In this document: positions 22,826 through 23,868 of the stretch, piece after piece | Layout of the letters: each line of letters begins with the position of its first letter | How positions within the stretch are numbered: position 1 is the stretch's first letter | Origin: Pseudomonadota bacterium | GTDB lineage: Bacteria > Pseudomonadota > Gammaproteobacteria > Burkholderiales > Burkholderiaceae_D | Assembly: GCA_023422955.1 (NCBI GenBank) | Contig: JAFAGG010000090.1 | Location: 1-23,868 of the forward strand | Reading direction: 5' to 3' | Length of the DNA: 23,868 bases | Program-made: the position numbers and the translations under genes | The notes under the pieces: generated by a model | Database searches by the model: none | Told to the model about the DNA's origin: nothing | The model's input: only the letters and a program-made list of their open reading frames with translations

Positions 22826-23721
22826 TTATATTTCTTTTTCAACTGATCGGCGGTCACCAGGAACACCATGTCATCTCCTGCGCTGGTCGACAGCCAGGCG
22901 AGTTCAAGATCGGGGAAGGCGGCTTCTGCGTAGTCTCGTTCATTGCCGATTTCCACGATCAGCACACCGTCATCCGTCAGGCGTTGCGCTGCGCCTTTCA
23001 GAATCTTTCTGACCAGGTCCATGCCGTCATCGCCGCCAGCGAGCGCCAGTTGCGGTTCATGCAGATATTCCTTGGGCAGCTTGGCCATGGAATCTGAATT
23101 CACATAGGGCGGATTGCTGATGATGAGATCGTACTGCTTGCCATCCAGCTTGCTGTACAAGTCGGATTCGACCAGCGTGATACGGTCTGTCAGTTCGTAG
23201 TCGGCTACATTGCGTCGCGCCACTTCCAGCGCATCGGCAGAAATGTCGACGGCATCGATTTGCGCATAGGGAAATGCATCGGCCAGCATGAGGGGCAGGC
23301 AGGCGGAACCCGTGCACAGGTCAAGGATGTGGCTGACGGCTTCGGGATCGGCTATCCATGGAGAGAATTGATCGGGAATCAGTTCGGCGATGAAGGAGCG
23401 CGGAACGATCACGCGCTGATCTACGTAAAAACGATAGTCGCCCAGCCAGGCTTCGTTGGTAAGGTAAGCCGCAGGAATGCGATCGGTTGCGCGCAATTCG
23501 ATCACGCGCTGCAGGTTTTCTATTTCATGCGGCAACAGGCGCGCATCGAGAAAGGGATCAAGCTTGTCCAGCGGCAGCTTCAGCGTGTGCAGCAACAGAT
23601 AAGCGGCTTCATCGAAGGCATTGTTGCTGCCATGGCCGAAAAACAGCTCGGCGCTGTTGAAGCGGGTGACGGCGTAGCGCAGCAGGTCGCGCAGAGTGGA
23701 GAAGCTGTTGGGTGTCATCAT
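22822..23721 (-). CDS. prmB: Ribosomal protein uL3 glutamine N5-methyltransferase PrmB
   Basis: A 299-residue SAM-dependent enzyme that methylates a Gln of ribosomal protein L3 (uL3). The N-terminal helical domain covers about residues 1-100. SAM motif I is DLCTGSAC (134-141), DAVDIS follows, and the catalytic Gln-binding motif NPPY is at 203-206. PrmB is told from PrmC by the EAWLGDYRFYVDQRVIVPRSFIAELI block before motif I. The start at 23721 is one of two consecutive ATGs, and the ribosome binding site is weak. The stop overlaps the yheS start by 4 bases (ATGA), coupling a ribosome-modifying enzyme to a ribosome-acting ATPase. Confidence 0.94.
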   Translation of the reverse strand: MMTPNSFSTLRDLLRYAVTRFNSAELFFGHGSNNAFDEAAYLLLHTLKLPLDKLDPFLDARLLPHEIENLQRVIELRATDRIPAAYLTNEAWLGDYRFYVDQRVIVPRSFIAELIPDQFSPWIADPEAVSHILDLCTGSACLPLMLADAFPYAQIDAVDISADALEVARRNVADYELTDRITLVESDLYSKLDGKQYDLIISNPPYVNSDSMAKLPKEYLHEPQLALAGGDDGMDLVRKILKGAAQRLTDDGVLIVEIGNERDYAEAAFPDLELAWLSTSAGDDMVFLVTADQLKKKYK

Positions 23722-23769
23722 GGTTGTAGTTGCAAGGTGTGACGGTGCATTGCAATAGGTGGTTCGCTA

Positions 23770-23850
23770 CTCCTCCTCGATTGGGGAGGAGAGAGGAGGC
23801 CAATCCTAGAGCACAGCGCTTCGTTCTCACCTTCCCCTTCAAGGGGAAGG
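23770..23850. repeat. REP-like pair of GC-rich hairpins at the right edge
   Basis: A first stem pairs CTCCTCCTC (23770-23778) with GGGGAGGAG (23783-23791) around a 4-base loop, with one G-U pair. A second is a near-perfect palindrome with arms CCTTCCCCTT (23830-23839) and AAGGGGAAGG (23841-23850) around one central base, followed by a G-rich tail ending in GGGGATGGG. Purine/pyrimidine-rich palindromes of this look are scattered in intergenic DNA of many proteobacteria. It lies upstream of prmB, and the tail runs off the window. Confidence 0.55.
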
Positions 23851-23868
23851 CCGGGATGGGGATGGGTT

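Overview
The window (about 24 kb, roughly 55% GC) looks like chromosomal DNA of a betaproteobacterium in the Burkholderiales, most likely Oxalobacteraceae (Herminiimonas-like). This is inferred from protein style, gene neighbourhoods and moderate GC, not from a search. I see no phage, insertion sequence, integron, CRISPR array, tRNA or rRNA. Nearly all genes are intact; only the left-edge gene is cut by the window.

Layout. (1) 1-1465, minus: N-terminal part of a TonB-dependent outer-membrane receptor of the YncD/PqqU type. (2) 1955-2776: a small charged protein (minus) and a DUF1232/YkvA membrane protein (plus). (3) 2900-6059, plus: a four-gene operon, made of a His-rich periplasmic DUF2796 protein, an ABC ATPase, an FtsX-type permease and a secreted DUF3299 protein. 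It resembles the Vibrio Zrg zinc-uptake locus. (4) 6117-7984, minus: a LuxR-type HTH regulator and a hemerythrin-domain protein, separated by 632 bases without a credible ORF. That gap holds clustered TGTCA palindromes and an orphan plus-strand terminator. (5) 8200-10121: mobA (minus) divergent from apbC/mrp (plus), with several palindromes between them. (6) 10248-19731, plus: a complete formate dehydrogenase cluster. (7) 20011-23721, minus: a Rossmann/DUF2520 protein, the ABC-F ATPase yheS, and the ribosomal protein uL3 methyltransferase prmB, which overlaps yheS by 4 bases. The right edge has REP-like hairpins.

The central theme is molybdenum (or tungsten) formate oxidation. MobA makes the guanine dinucleotide form of the cofactor, ApbC can deliver Fe-S clusters, and a TorD-family chaperone handles the apo-catalytic subunit. 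The structural genes are a small Tat-signal protein, the Tat-exported catalytic FdhA (Cys rather than selenocysteine at the active site), the four-cluster FdhB, a small lipoprotein, and the membrane cytochrome b FdhC. Upstream is a tightly overlapping accessory set (DUF3305, DUF3306, and a 697-residue multi-cluster ferredoxin with an unusual His in one cluster motif). Its role is not established as far as I know, and it is the best candidate here for undescribed biology. fdhD and the rest of the molybdopterin pathway are not in the window.

The second system of interest is the Zrg-like operon. The family is known, but its transport mechanism, using a MacB/FtsX-type permease and a DUF3299 protein, is poorly understood.
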